Below, piece by piece: positions 53,798 through 62,590 of a DNA stretch of 64,000 nucleotides. The notes under the pieces were generated by a model. It was not told where the DNA came from, ran no database searches, and worked only from the letters and a program-made list of their open reading frames with translations. The translations under genes and the position numbers were made by a program. The stretch's first letter is position 1. Each line of letters starts with the position of its first letter. This DNA is from Actinokineospora fastidiosa (GTDB lineage Bacteria; Actinomycetota; Actinomycetes; Mycobacteriales; Pseudonocardiaceae), in the NCBI RefSeq assembly GCF_014648415.1, contig NZ_BMRB01000001.1, forward strand, positions 1,550,001-1,614,000. The letters are read 5' to 3'.

Positions 53798-56700
53798 GTG
53801 AGCACGCTCCAGTTCAAGCGTTCGCCGCGCATGGCCGCGCCCCGCCAGCCCGGCGGCGAGGTGCACCTGGAGCCACCCCCGGAGGTGCCCAGGGTGATCC
53901 CGGGCAGCATCGTGATGAAGCTGCTGCCCGCGGTCATGATCGTCGCGTCCATCGGCATGATGGCGTTCATGTTCGTCGTCGGGAACAGGAACCCGATGTC
54001 GCTGATGTTCGGCGCCATGTTCCTGATGTCGACGATCGGCATGATGGCCGGTGGCGGCGGGCGCGGCGGCGGCCAGAAGAAGGCCGAGATGAACGAGGAC
54101 CGCAAGGACTACCTGCGCTACCTCGGCCAGATGCGCGACCGGGCCCGCGAGGCCGCCCTCGACCAGCGCGCCGCCCTGGAGTGGACCCACCCGGACCCGC
54201 AGGCGCTGTGGTCGATCGCCACCAGCCGCCGGATGTGGGAGCGCCGCCAGGCCGACGCCGACTTCTGCCACCTGCGCGCGGGCCGCGGCTCGCAGCGGCT
54301 GGCCACCCGGCTCGTGCCGCCGCAGACCGGCCCGGTCGACGAGCTGGAGCCGATCGCCACGCTGGCGCTGCGCCGGTTCGTCCGCGCCCACTCGATCGTG
54401 CCGGACCTGCCGATCCAGGTCGCCATCCGCGGGTTCGCCGCCGTCGGCATCGCAGGCGACCGCGACCGCACCCGCGGCCTGGCCCGCGCGCTGCTGGCCC
54501 AGCTGGTCACCTTCCACAGCCCGGACGACGTGCTGATCGCCGTGGTGACCTCGGGCAAGGCCAAGCAGGAGTGGGAGTGGGCCAAGTGGCTGCCCCACGT
54601 GCAGCACCCGACGATGGTCGACGGCATCGGCCAGCTGCGGATGATGGCCGGGTCGCTGGCCCAGATCGAGCACTGGCTCGACGACGAGCTGCGCGACCGG
54701 CAGCGGTTCACCCGCAACGCCCCGCCGCAGCCCGACCAGCCGCACATCGTGATCGTCATCGATGACGGCGAGGTCACCCGCGAGGAGAACATCATCCTGG
54801 AGGAGGGCCAGGTCGGCGTCACGCTGCTGGACCTGTCCGACTCCCTCGGCGCGCTGACCGCCCGCCGCGGCCTGCGCCTGGTGGTCGAGGGCGACAAGCT
54901 CGGCGCGCGCAGCGCCAGCGGCGTGGAGTGGTTCGCCTCGCCGGACACGCTGACCGTCGCCGAGGCCGAGGCGCTGGCCCGCAAGCTCTCCCCCTACCGG
55001 CTCGGGCAGGGCCAGGCGGACTCCGGCGAGGAGGACGCGCTCGCCGCCAATCCGACGCTGCTGGAGCTGCTGGGCATCCCCGGCGACCCGATGACCTTCG
55101 ACGTGCAGCAGGCGTGGCGGCCCCGGCCGGTCCGCGACCGCTACCGGGTGCCCTTCGGCATCGGCGAGTTCGGCCAGGCCGTCGAGCTGGACATCAAGGA
55201 AGCGGCGATGGAGGGCATGGGCCCGCACGGCCTGTGCATCGGCGCGACCGGTTCCGGCAAGTCCGAGTTCCTGCGCACGCTCGTGCTGGGCATGCTGGCC
55301 ACGCACTCGTCGACGACGCTGAACTTCGTCCTGGTCGACTTCAAGGGCGGCGCGACGTTCCTCGGCCTCGACGGCGCCCCGCACGTCTCCGCGGTCATCA
55401 CCAACCTGGCGGGCGAGATCACGCTCGTCGACCGCATGAAGGACGCGCTGGCGGGCGAGATGAACCGCCGCCAGGAGGCGCTGAAGAACGGCGGCAACTT
55501 CAAGAACGTGTGGGAGTACGAGAAGGCCCGCGAGAACGGCGCCGACCTCGACCCGCTGCCCGCGCTGTTCATCGTCGTCGACGAGTTCTCCGAGCTGCTG
55601 TCGGCCAAGCCGGACTTCATCGACCTGTTCGTCATGATCGGCCGTCTGGGCCGCTCGCTGCAGATGCACATGCTGCTCGCCTCGCAGCGACTGGAAGAGG
55701 GCAAGCTGCGCGGCCTCGACTCGCACCTGTCCTACCGGATCGGTCTGAAGACGTTCTCCGCGGCCGAGTCCCGCGCCGCGATCGGCGTGCCGGACGCCTT
55801 CGAGCTGCCGTCGATCCCGGGTTCGGGCTACCTCAAGTACGACACCAGCACGATGGTGCGGTTCAAGGCCGCCTACGTCTCCGGCCCGTACCGGCCCGCG
55901 GGCATGCAGGCCGCCGGACCGGTGGCCGCGGTGAGCGGCGACCGGCGGGCGAAGCTGTTCGTGCCCGACTACGTCGAGATCCCCAAGGAGCCGGAGAAGC
56001 CGGTCGTCCCGGTCAAGGAGGAGCCCAAGCCCGAGGGCGGCCACGAGCCCAGCGAGCTCGACGTCATCGTCGGGCGCCTGGTCGGCCAGGGCCCGCCCGC
56101 GCACGAGGTGTGGCTGCCGCCGCTGAACGAGCCGAACTCCCTCGACACGCTGTTCCCGCCGCTGCAGCCCACGGAGGACCGGGGCCTGTCCCCGGTCGGC
56201 TTCTACGGCAACGGCAGGCTGCAGATCCCGCTCGGCATCATCGACAAGCCCTACGAGCAGCGCCGCGACCTGCTGTGGGCGGACTTCTCCGGCGCCGCAG
56301 GCCACGCGGCCGTCGCGGGCGGCCCGCAGACCGGCAAGTCGATGCTGCTGCGCACGATGATCATGTCGATGTCGCTGACGCACACCCCGCAGGAGGTGCA
56401 GTTCTACTGCGTCGACCTCGGCGGTGGAACGCTGGCGTCGCTGGAGGGCCTGCCGCACGTCGGCGGCGTCGCCGGTCGTCTCGACCCGGACAAGGTCCGC
56501 CGCATGATCGCGGAGGTGAGCGGCCTGGTCACCGACCGCGAGGGCCGCTTCCGCGACATGGGCATCGACTCGATGACCGACTACCGCAACCGCAAGCGCC
56601 GCGGCGAGCTGGCCGACGACCCGTTCGGCGACGTGTTCCTGATCATCGACGGCTGGCTCAACTTCCGCCAGGAGTTCGAGAACCTGGAGATGCAGGTCGT

Positions 56701-57787
56701 CAACCTGGCCGCGCAGGGCCTGTCCTACGGCATCCACGTCGTCGTGGCCGCCAACCGCTGGGCGGAGATCCGCCCCGCGCTCAAGGACCTCATGGGCACC
56801 CGGTTCGAGTTGCGCCTCGGCGACCCGTCGGAGTCCGATGTGGACCGCCGGGTCGCGGTGAACGTCCCGGCCGGACGCCCCGGCCGCGGCCTCTCGCGCG
56901 ACAAGCTGCACTTCCTCGTCGGCCTGCCCAGGGTGGACGGTTCCAGCAACGCCGAGGACGTCGCGAACGGCGTGCAGGACGCCGTGGCCAAGGTGTCCGC
57001 GGCGTGGCGCGGGCGGCCTGCGCCCAAGGTGCGCCTGCTGCCGGAGGTCATGCCGTACGAGGACCTGCTCGCGATGGACACCCGCCGCGACACGCACATG
57101 GTGCCGATCGGCGTGGACGAGGAAGACCTCGCGCCGGTGTACCTCGACTTCGACAACGAGCCGCACTTCATGGCCTTCGCCGAAGGCGAGTCGGGCAAGA
57201 CGAACCTGCTGCGCACGATCGTGCGCGGCATCATGGACCGGTACACGCCCAAGGAAGCCGTCATCATCCTGGTCGACTACCGCCGGACGATGCTGGGCTT
57301 CATCAACACCGACCACCTGCTGTCCTACGCGGTGTCGTCCAACCAGCTCGGCGACATCGTCAAGGACGTCCGCGGCTCCATGCTCAAGCGGCTGCCCGGC
57401 CCGGACGTGACGCAGGAGCAGCTGAAGAACCGGTCCTGGTGGAAGGGCCCCGAGCTGTTCGTCATCGTCGACGACTACGACCTGGTGGCGCCGCAGGGCA
57501 ACAACCCCCTGCAGCCGCTGGCCGAGTTCCTGCCGCAGGCCAAGGACGTCGGTCTGCACGTCGTGGCGGTCCGCCGCACCGGCGGCGCCGCGCGCGCGAT
57601 GTTCGACCCGATCCTGGGCAAGCTGCGCGAGATCGCCAGCCCGGGCATCGTGATGTCGGGCAGCAAGGACGAGGGCGCCCTGCTGGGCACGGTGAAGCCG
57701 TCGGCCATGCCGCCCGGCCGAGGCACCCTCGTCAGCCGCAAGGCGGGCCAGGCCCTCATGCACGTGGCATGGATCCAGCCGGACTGA
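53798..57787 (+). CDS. eccC: Type VII secretion ATPase EccC, three FtsK/SpoIIIE domains in one chain
   Basis: 1329 residues from GTG 53798 with AGGAGAGAGG upstream. Two N-terminal membrane helices (about 40-85) and three ATPase domains with Walker A motifs GATGSGKS (482-489), GGPQTGKS (841-848) and AEGESGKT (1128-1135). Walker B of domain 1 is DE (D595, E596) and so catalytically competent; domain 2 has D951-G952 and domain 3 D1225-D1226, so these probably bind rather than hydrolyse ATP, matching what is known for EccC. It recognises Esx dimers through its C-terminal domain and drives export. Confidence 0.96.
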   Translation: MSTLQFKRSPRMAAPRQPGGEVHLEPPPEVPRVIPGSIVMKLLPAVMIVASIGMMAFMFVVGNRNPMSLMFGAMFLMSTIGMMAGGGGRGGGQKKAEMNEDRKDYLRYLGQMRDRAREAALDQRAALEWTHPDPQALWSIATSRRMWERRQADADFCHLRAGRGSQRLATRLVPPQTGPVDELEPIATLALRRFVRAHSIVPDLPIQVAIRGFAAVGIAGDRDRTRGLARALLAQLVTFHSPDDVLIAVVTSGKAKQEWEWAKWLPHVQHPTMVDGIGQLRMMAGSLAQIEHWLDDELRDRQRFTRNAPPQPDQPHIVIVIDDGEVTREENIILEEGQVGVTLLDLSDSLGALTARRGLRLVVEGDKLGARSASGVEWFASPDTLTVAEAEALARKLSPYRLGQGQADSGEEDALAANPTLLELLGIPGDPMTFDVQQAWRPRPVRDRYRVPFGIGEFGQAVELDIKEAAMEGMGPHGLCIGATGSGKSEFLRTLVLGMLATHSSTTLNFVLVDFKGGATFLGLDGAPHVSAVITNLAGEITLVDRMKDALAGEMNRRQEALKNGGNFKNVWEYEKARENGADLDPLPALFIVVDEFSELLSAKPDFIDLFVMIGRLGRSLQMHMLLASQRLEEGKLRGLDSHLSYRIGLKTFSAAESRAAIGVPDAFELPSIPGSGYLKYDTSTMVRFKAAYVSGPYRPAGMQAAGPVAAVSGDRRAKLFVPDYVEIPKEPEKPVVPVKEEPKPEGGHEPSELDVIVGRLVGQGPPAHEVWLPPLNEPNSLDTLFPPLQPTEDRGLSPVGFYGNGRLQIPLGIIDKPYEQRRDLLWADFSGAAGHAAVAGGPQTGKSMLLRTMIMSMSLTHTPQEVQFYCVDLGGGTLASLEGLPHVGGVAGRLDPDKVRRMIAEVSGLVTDREGRFRDMGIDSMTDYRNRKRRGELADDPFGDVFLIIDGWLNFRQEFENLEMQVVNLAAQGLSYGIHVVVAANRWAEIRPALKDLMGTRFELRLGDPSESDVDRRVAVNVPAGRPGRGLSRDKLHFLVGLPRVDGSSNAEDVANGVQDAVAKVSAAWRGRPAPKVRLLPEVMPYEDLLAMDTRRDTHMVPIGVDEEDLAPVYLDFDNEPHFMAFAEGESGKTNLLRTIVRGIMDRYTPKEAVIILVDYRRTMLGFINTDHLLSYAVSSNQLGDIVKDVRGSMLKRLPGPDVTQEQLKNRSWWKGPELFVIVDDYDLVAPQGNNPLQPLAEFLPQAKDVGLHVVAVRRTGGAARAMFDPILGKLREIASPGIVMSGSKDEGALLGTVKPSAMPPGRGTLVSRKAGQALMHVAWIQPD

Positions 57788-57806
57788 GCCCGAGCGCGAC
57801 GGTTCC

Positions 57807-57839
57807 ACGGCGGGAGGCCCCATCCGGGCCTCCCGCCGT
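57807..57839 (+). terminator. eccC terminator
   Basis: ACGGCGGGAGGCCC (57807-57820) pairs perfectly with 57826-57839 over a 5-nt loop, 19 bp after the eccC stop. Confidence 0.8.
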
Positions 57840-57935
57840 TCGCGTCCGCAGGGCCCGCGCGGCGCCGGAACCGACGGCATGCCTGTTCGGGGAAGAAGGA
57901 ACCCGATGGCCGGGGCCGCGCAGTAGGGTCGGCCC

Positions 57936-58151
57936 ATGAACTCCGACTTCGCGGAGGCCGTCGCCCGGTTCCGCGCCGAACTCGCCACGGCCGTGACCCG
58001 CTCGCGGCGGGCGGCGGCGGAGGCGCGCGCGCACTCGGCAGCGCTGCGGCGGGAGGTCGACGAGGCCGACCGGCCGGAGCCCGCGCCCGCGCCACCGTCC
58101 GATCCGGACGACGACGACTTCTCCGAGCAGACCATCCTGTTCCGCCCCTGA
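57936..58151 (+). CDS. Small helical protein with acidic C-terminus, T7SS locus
   Basis: 71 residues. One long charged helix (FAEAVARFRAELATAVTRSRRAAAEARAHSAAL), a Pro/Ala linker and the tail DDDDFSEQTILFRP. The acidic tail matches those of the YbaB-like protein at 14797 and the protein ending at 62276. It lies between eccC and the esx pair, so it may be a chaperone or adaptor. No known family recognised. Confidence 0.65.
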   Translation: MNSDFAEAVARFRAELATAVTRSRRAAAEARAHSAALRREVDEADRPEPAPAPPSDPDDDDFSEQTILFRP

Positions 58152-58334
58152 CCGGTGCGTTTGCACACGCTTCCCGGCGCTGACCTGCGGGTTTCCCGAA
58201 ACGGCGTTTACGGGAGCAACTACCTGCGACCAACCGCGACCGGCATGGAACCGAACCTGGCAGGGTCGCAGTCGTAAGGGGCATACGGACGGAAACGTCC
58301 GAGCCAACCAGACGAATGTAGGGGGTCACTCCCG

Positions 58335-58646
58335 ATGGCCGGATACGGTGTTTCGCAGGAAGAGATGGCCAAGGCGGCTGTTGACGTCGACAACGTCAAC
58401 CAGCAGAGCCAGGACTCGCTCAACAGCCTGTACAACGCCCTGACGCCGCTCCAGGACAACTGGAAGGGCGCCGCCTCGCAGGCGTTCGCGACGCTGCTGC
58501 AGCGCTACCAGGACGACGCCAGGAAGCTGCACGACGCCCTGCAGGGCATCTCGGAGCAGCTGAAGGAGTCCAACGCGGCGTACGCCCAGATGGAGGAGGA
58601 GGCGTCCTCCTCGCTCAGCAACATCAGCAACGTCCTCGGCGGCTGA
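58335..58646 (+). CDS. WXG100 protein, EsxB/CFP-10-like (ESX-4)
   Basis: 103 residues; helix-turn-helix with WKG (LQDNWKGAASQAFATLLQRY) and a C-terminal Y-x-x-x-E signal (YAQMEEE). Predicted partner of the next gene and substrate of the EccC complex. Its position next to rplM matches esxU/esxT of M. tuberculosis. Confidence 0.92.
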   Translation: MAGYGVSQEEMAKAAVDVDNVNQQSQDSLNSLYNALTPLQDNWKGAASQAFATLLQRYQDDARKLHDALQGISEQLKESNAAYAQMEEEASSSLSNISNVLGG

Positions 58647-58707
58647 TCTCGGCCTCTGACGCCGACAGCACCCACATCAGGCTTCAACTCACAGGGAGAG
58701 AACTCGA

Positions 58708-58995
58708 ATGGACCAGATCAGCGTCAACTTCGCCGAGGTGGCCAACGCCTCCCAGGCGATCAACAGCACCTCCGGCACCCTCGACGGTCTGCTGAGCGAC
58801 CTCAAGAGCAGGCTCGCCCCGATCGGCGCCAGCTACACCGGCGCGGCCTCCGAGGCGTGGCAGCAGAAGCAGGCCGAGTGGGACCGGGCCTACGACGACC
58901 TGCGCCAGGTGCTGTCCTCCATCGGTGCGGCCGTCGGCCAGGCAGGCGAGAACTACGAGGCCACCGAGCGGGCGAACGCCAACCGCTGGGGCTGA
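58708..58995 (+). CDS. WXG100-like protein, EsxA-like (ESX-4)
   Basis: 95 residues with GGGAGAGAA upstream. Same two-helix layout, but the central turn reads YTG (IGASYTGAASEAW) instead of WXG; the Trp residues come later (AWQQKQAEW). It ends with a Y-x-x-x-E signal (YEATE). Likely forms a heterodimer with the upstream Esx protein. Confidence 0.9.
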   Translation: MDQISVNFAEVANASQAINSTSGTLDGLLSDLKSRLAPIGASYTGAASEAWQQKQAEWDRAYDDLRQVLSSIGAAVGQAGENYEATERANANRWG

Positions 58996-59011
58996 TCCCC
59001 ACCCATCGTGA

Positions 59012-59039
59012 CGAGCCCCGCGGGTTCCCGTGGGGCTCG
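59012..59039 (+). terminator. esx pair terminator
   Basis: CGAGCCCCGCG (59012-59022) pairs with 59029-59039 (11 bp with one G-T pair, 6-nt loop), 16 bp after the EsxA-like stop. Confidence 0.7.
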
Positions 59040-59083
59040 ACGCGTGTCCGGGGTCACTCGCCGGGGACTTGGGGGGACCCGTT

Positions 59084-59113
59084 TTGACCCTCGGCGATGC
59101 CACCCGGTATCTT
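59084..59113 (+). promoter_or_regulatory. rplM-rpsI promoter
   Basis: TTGACC (59084-59089), an 18-bp spacer and TATCTT (59108-59113), the same hexamers and spacing as the rpsL promoter. The leader to rplM is about 135 nt. Confidence 0.75.
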
Positions 59114-59144
59114 CTTTCTTTGTTGTGCGGCGCGGGGCGTGATG

Positions 59145-59204
59145 CCCGACCGGTTACTGCGGGTCGGGTGGCGTTGCGCGCTCCTGGTCGGTTCGCCGAC
59201 CAGG
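59145..59204 (+). other. Two hairpins in the rplM leader
   Basis: CCCGACC (59145-59151) pairs with 59162-59168; CCTGGTCGG (59183-59191) pairs with 59196-59204 around a TTCG tetraloop. A third of the leader is thus in stable helices, compatible with a ribosomal-protein control element. The proposed control is inference. Confidence 0.5.
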
Positions 59205-59255
59205 GGTGATGCCCGCACAGGTACCCATGACGCAAGTTGACAATGAGGTAGACCC

Positions 59256-59695
59256 GTGCCCACGTACACCCCGAAGCCCGGCGAGATCGACCGCGCTTGG
59301 CACGTTGTCGACGCCGAGGACGTGGTGCTTGGCAGGCTCGCCACGCACGTCGCGAACCTGCTGCGCGGCAAGCACAAGCCCACCTACGCCCCGCACGTCG
59401 ACACCGGCGATTTCGTCGTGATCGTCAACGCCGAGAAGGTGGCCCTGACCGGGAACAAGCGCGACACCGCGTTCGTCTACCGGCACAGCGGCTACCCCGG
59501 CGGTCTGCGGAAGCGCTCCTTCGGCGAGATGCTCGACACCCGGCCGGAGCGGCTGCTGGAGAAGGTCGTCAAGGGCATGCTGCCCAAGAACAAGCTGGGT
59601 CGCGCCCAGGCCAAGAAGCTGAAGGTCTACGCGGGTCCGAACCACCCGCACGAGGCGCAGCAGCCCAAGCCGTTCGAGATTGCGAAGGTCGCCAA

Positions 59696-59699
<4 letters not shown>
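59256..59699 (+). CDS. rplM: 50S ribosomal protein L13
   Basis: 147 residues, full length, from GTG 59256 ([36 protein letters not shown]). Conserved [14 protein letters not shown] and the C-terminal [11 protein letters not shown] are present. Early 50S assembly protein. Overlaps rpsI by 4 bp. Confidence 0.98.
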
Positions 59700-60280
<581 letters not shown>

Positions 60281-60303
60281 CGCGACGACAGCACGCTACC
60301 GTT

Positions 60304-60332
60304 CGGGAGCAGCACGCACCGTGCTGCTCCCG
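60304..60332 (+). terminator. rplM-rpsI terminator
   Basis: CGGGAGCAGCACG (60304-60316) pairs perfectly with 60320-60332, followed by TTCTGGTTTT: a good intrinsic terminator 23 bp after the rpsI stop. Confidence 0.88.
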
Positions 60333-60365
60333 TTCTGGTTTTCACCAACGGAGGTTTCCCAGTCC

Positions 60366-61700
60366 ATGGCCCGCCTGTTCGGCACCGACGGGGTGCGCGG
60401 TCTCGCCAACGCCGACCTGACCCCCGAGCTGGCCCTGTCGGTCGCCGCGTCGGCGGCCCGCGTGCTGGCCGCGCACGACCGCTCGCACCGGCCGGTGGCC
60501 GTCGTCGGGCGCGACCCCCGGGCCAGCGGCGAGATGCTGCAGGCGGCGGTGTGCGCGGGGCTGGCCGCGGCGGGCGCGGACGTCATGCAGGTCGGGGTGC
60601 TGCCGACGCCGGGCGTCGCGCACCTGGTGGGCGAGCTGAACGCGGACCTGGGCGTGATGATCTCCGCGTCGCACAACCCGATGCCCGACAACGGCGTCAA
60701 GCTGTTCGCCGCGGGCGGGCACAAGCTGCCCGACGCCATCGAGGACGAGATCGAGGCGGGCATCGGGGTCACCGACGGCCGCCCGACCGGCGCGGGCGTC
60801 GGCCGGGTCTACGACATCCCCGACGCCGCCGACCGCTACGTCGAGCACCTGCTCAAGGCGACGCCGAACCGGCTGGACGGCCTGCGCGTCGTGGTCGACT
60901 GCGCCAACGGCGCGGCGTGGTCGGTCGCCCCGCGCGCCTACCGCGAGGCGGGCGCCGAGGTGATCGCCCTGCACGCGCTGCCCGACGGCGAGAACATCAA
61001 CGACGGCTGCGGCTCCACCCACCTCGACGACCTGCGCGCCGCCGTCGTCGCCGAGGGCGCCGACCTGGGCATCGCCCACGACGGCGACGCCGACCGCTGC
61101 CTCGCCGTGGACGCCACCGGCGCGGTCGTCGACGGCGACCAGATCATGGCCGTGCTGGCGCTGGCCATGAAGGACGCAGGCGAGCTGGTGGACGACACCC
61201 TCGTCATCACCGTGATGAGCAACCTCGGCCTGCACCTGGCGATGCGCGAGGCCGGGGTGGCCGTGCGCACGACCGCCGTCGGCGACCGGTACGTGCTGGA
61301 GGAGCTGCGCGGGTCCGGCCTGGCGCTGGGCGGCGAGCAGTCCGGGCACGTGATCATCCCCGGGTTCGCCACCACCGGCGACGGCCTGCTGACCGCCATG
61401 CGGCTGATGGCGCGCGTCGCGGCGACCGGGCGGCCGCTGGCCGACCTCGCCAGCGTGATGACGAAGCTGCCGCAGGTGCTGATCAACGTCAAGGTGGCAG
61501 ACAAGGCCGCGGTGGCGGTCTCGCCCCGGGTCAGCGCGGCCGTCGCCGAGGTGGAGGCCGAGCTGGGCGACACCGGGCGGGTGCTGCTGCGCCCGTCGGG
61601 CACCGAGCAGCTCGTCCGGGTCATGGTCGAGGCCTCGACCCAGGAGCTGGCCCAGGCCGCTGCCGACCGGCTCGCGGCCGTGGTCGCCGACGCTCGCTAA
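60366..61700 (+). CDS. glmM: Phosphoglucosamine mutase
   Basis: 444 residues from ATG 60366; earlier in-frame sequence belongs to the terminator. Active-site Ser S102 in ISASHNP, metal-binding DGDADR (D239, D241, D243), sugar-binding GEQSGH and phosphate-binding [12 protein letters not shown]. Converts glucosamine-6-P to glucosamine-1-P for peptidoglycan. rplM-rpsI-glmM is the conserved order. Confidence 0.97.
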   Translation: MARLFGTDGVRGLANADLTPELALSVAASAARVLAAHDRSHRPVAVVGRDPRASGEMLQAAVCAGLAAAGADVMQVGVLPTPGVAHLVGELNADLGVMISASHNPMPDNGVKLFAAGGHKLPDAIEDEIEAGIGVTDGRPTGAGVGRVYDIPDAADRYVEHLLKATPNRLDGLRVVVDCANGAAWSVAPRAYREAGAEVIALHALPDGENINDGCGSTHLDDLRAAVVAEGADLGIAHDGDADRCLAVDATGAVVDGDQIMAVLALAMKDAGELVDDTLVITVMSNLGLHLAMREAGVAVRTTAVGDRYVLEELRGSGLALGGEQSGHVIIPGFATTGDGLLTAMRLMARVAATGRPLADLASVMTKLPQVLINVKVADKAAVAVSPRVSAAVAEVEAELGDTGRVLLRPSGTEQLVRVMVEASTQELAQAAADRLAAVVADAR

Positions 61701-61826
61701 AGCCCCGTCCGCCGGGCCGCCCGGGGGTAGATTCTCTTCGCGTACGCGACGGCACCGCGGGGCGTGCCCCGGCGTCAGAGCGTCGAACGGGCAACGGGAA
61801 CGCGCCGCCGGGGGGTCGCCACAAGC

Positions 61827-62276
61827 ATGTACGGCACGAGAACGCAGGACGGGGTCATCCCCGCACGGGACATCCACGCCCGGTACGAGGACGTCACCGT
61901 CCGGCACGGCGCGCGGGTCGACGAGATCGGCGACGAGTTCGCCCAGCGGCTCGCCGCCGCCGACACCGAGGCCGCCGAGCGCGCCCGGCTGGCCGCCGAG
62001 GCGCAGGCCCAGGCGAAGCTCGCTGCCGAGCAGGCCGAGCAGGCGCCCGAGGCGAAGCCCACCTGGGAGCGCAGGCAGCGCCCGACGGTCCTGTCGTTCG
62101 GCGCCGAGGACGAGACCCCGGCCGCGGCGGCCCCGCAGCCGGTGGTCCCACCGCCGCCGCCCCCCGTCGCGCCGCCACCGGCCCCGGAGCCGCCGCGGCG
62201 GCCCGTCCGCAGTCGGGTGCACTCCTTCGGCCCGGTCGATGACGAGGACCTGTCGGCGCAGAGGTGGATGCGGTGA
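61827..62276 (+). CDS. Hypothetical T7SS-linked protein with Pro-rich segment and acidic C-terminus
   Basis: 149 residues from ATG 61827 with GGGGGT upstream. A helical N-terminal part (IHARYEDVTVRHGARVDEIGDEFAQRLAAADTEAAERARL), two short SFG repeats (VLSFGAEDE, VHSFGPVDDED) around a Pro run, and the terminal VDDEDLSAQRWMR that resembles the tail of the 71-residue protein near eccC. It overlaps or abuts the next EspC-like gene. Function unknown; perhaps an adaptor for the substrate pair that follows. Confidence 0.65.
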   Translation: MYGTRTQDGVIPARDIHARYEDVTVRHGARVDEIGDEFAQRLAAADTEAAERARLAAEAQAQAKLAAEQAEQAPEAKPTWERRQRPTVLSFGAEDETPAAAAPQPVVPPPPPPVAPPPAPEPPRRPVRSRVHSFGPVDDEDLSAQRWMR

Positions 62277-62590
62277 TGGCGCGGGGTGAGCTGCGGGTGG
62301 ACACCGAGGCGGTGTCCGCGACCGTCGCCCGGTTCGCCGAGGTCACCGATGCCCTGGCGGCGATGGTCCGCTACGGCCGCGGTGACGCCTTCGCCCCGGC
62401 GCGGCTCGGCCCGCTCGGGGACGCCGCGGGCCGGGCGTACGCCGACCGCGCCGACGCGCTGCTGACGTCGCTGGAGCGCGCGGTCGCCGCGGTCGACGGG
62501 ATCGGCGAGGCGCTGACCGCAGCCGACCGCGCGGTGATCGACGCGGACGAGGACGCGGCGGCGATGATCACCAGGGCCGGTGAGCGGTGA
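62276..62590 (+). CDS. EspC-like T7SS partner protein, glmM-side cassette
   Basis: 104 residues from ATG 62276 (GTG 62273 and ATG 62264 are also in frame; GAGGTGG is best placed for 62273 or 62276). Helical, with VDTEAVSATVARFAEVTDALAAM and a second long helix. It overlaps the next gene by 4 bp. A small gene of similar size (Rv3440c, from memory) is found at this place in M. tuberculosis. Confidence 0.65.
   Translation: MARGELRVDTEAVSATVARFAEVTDALAAMVRYGRGDAFAPARLGPLGDAAGRAYADRADALLTSLERAVAAVDGIGEALTAADRAVIDADEDAAAMITRAGER

Noticed and set aside
53765..58168. A 1467-residue open frame antisense to eccC
   Set aside because: Same GC artefact; eccC on the other strand has complete motifs.
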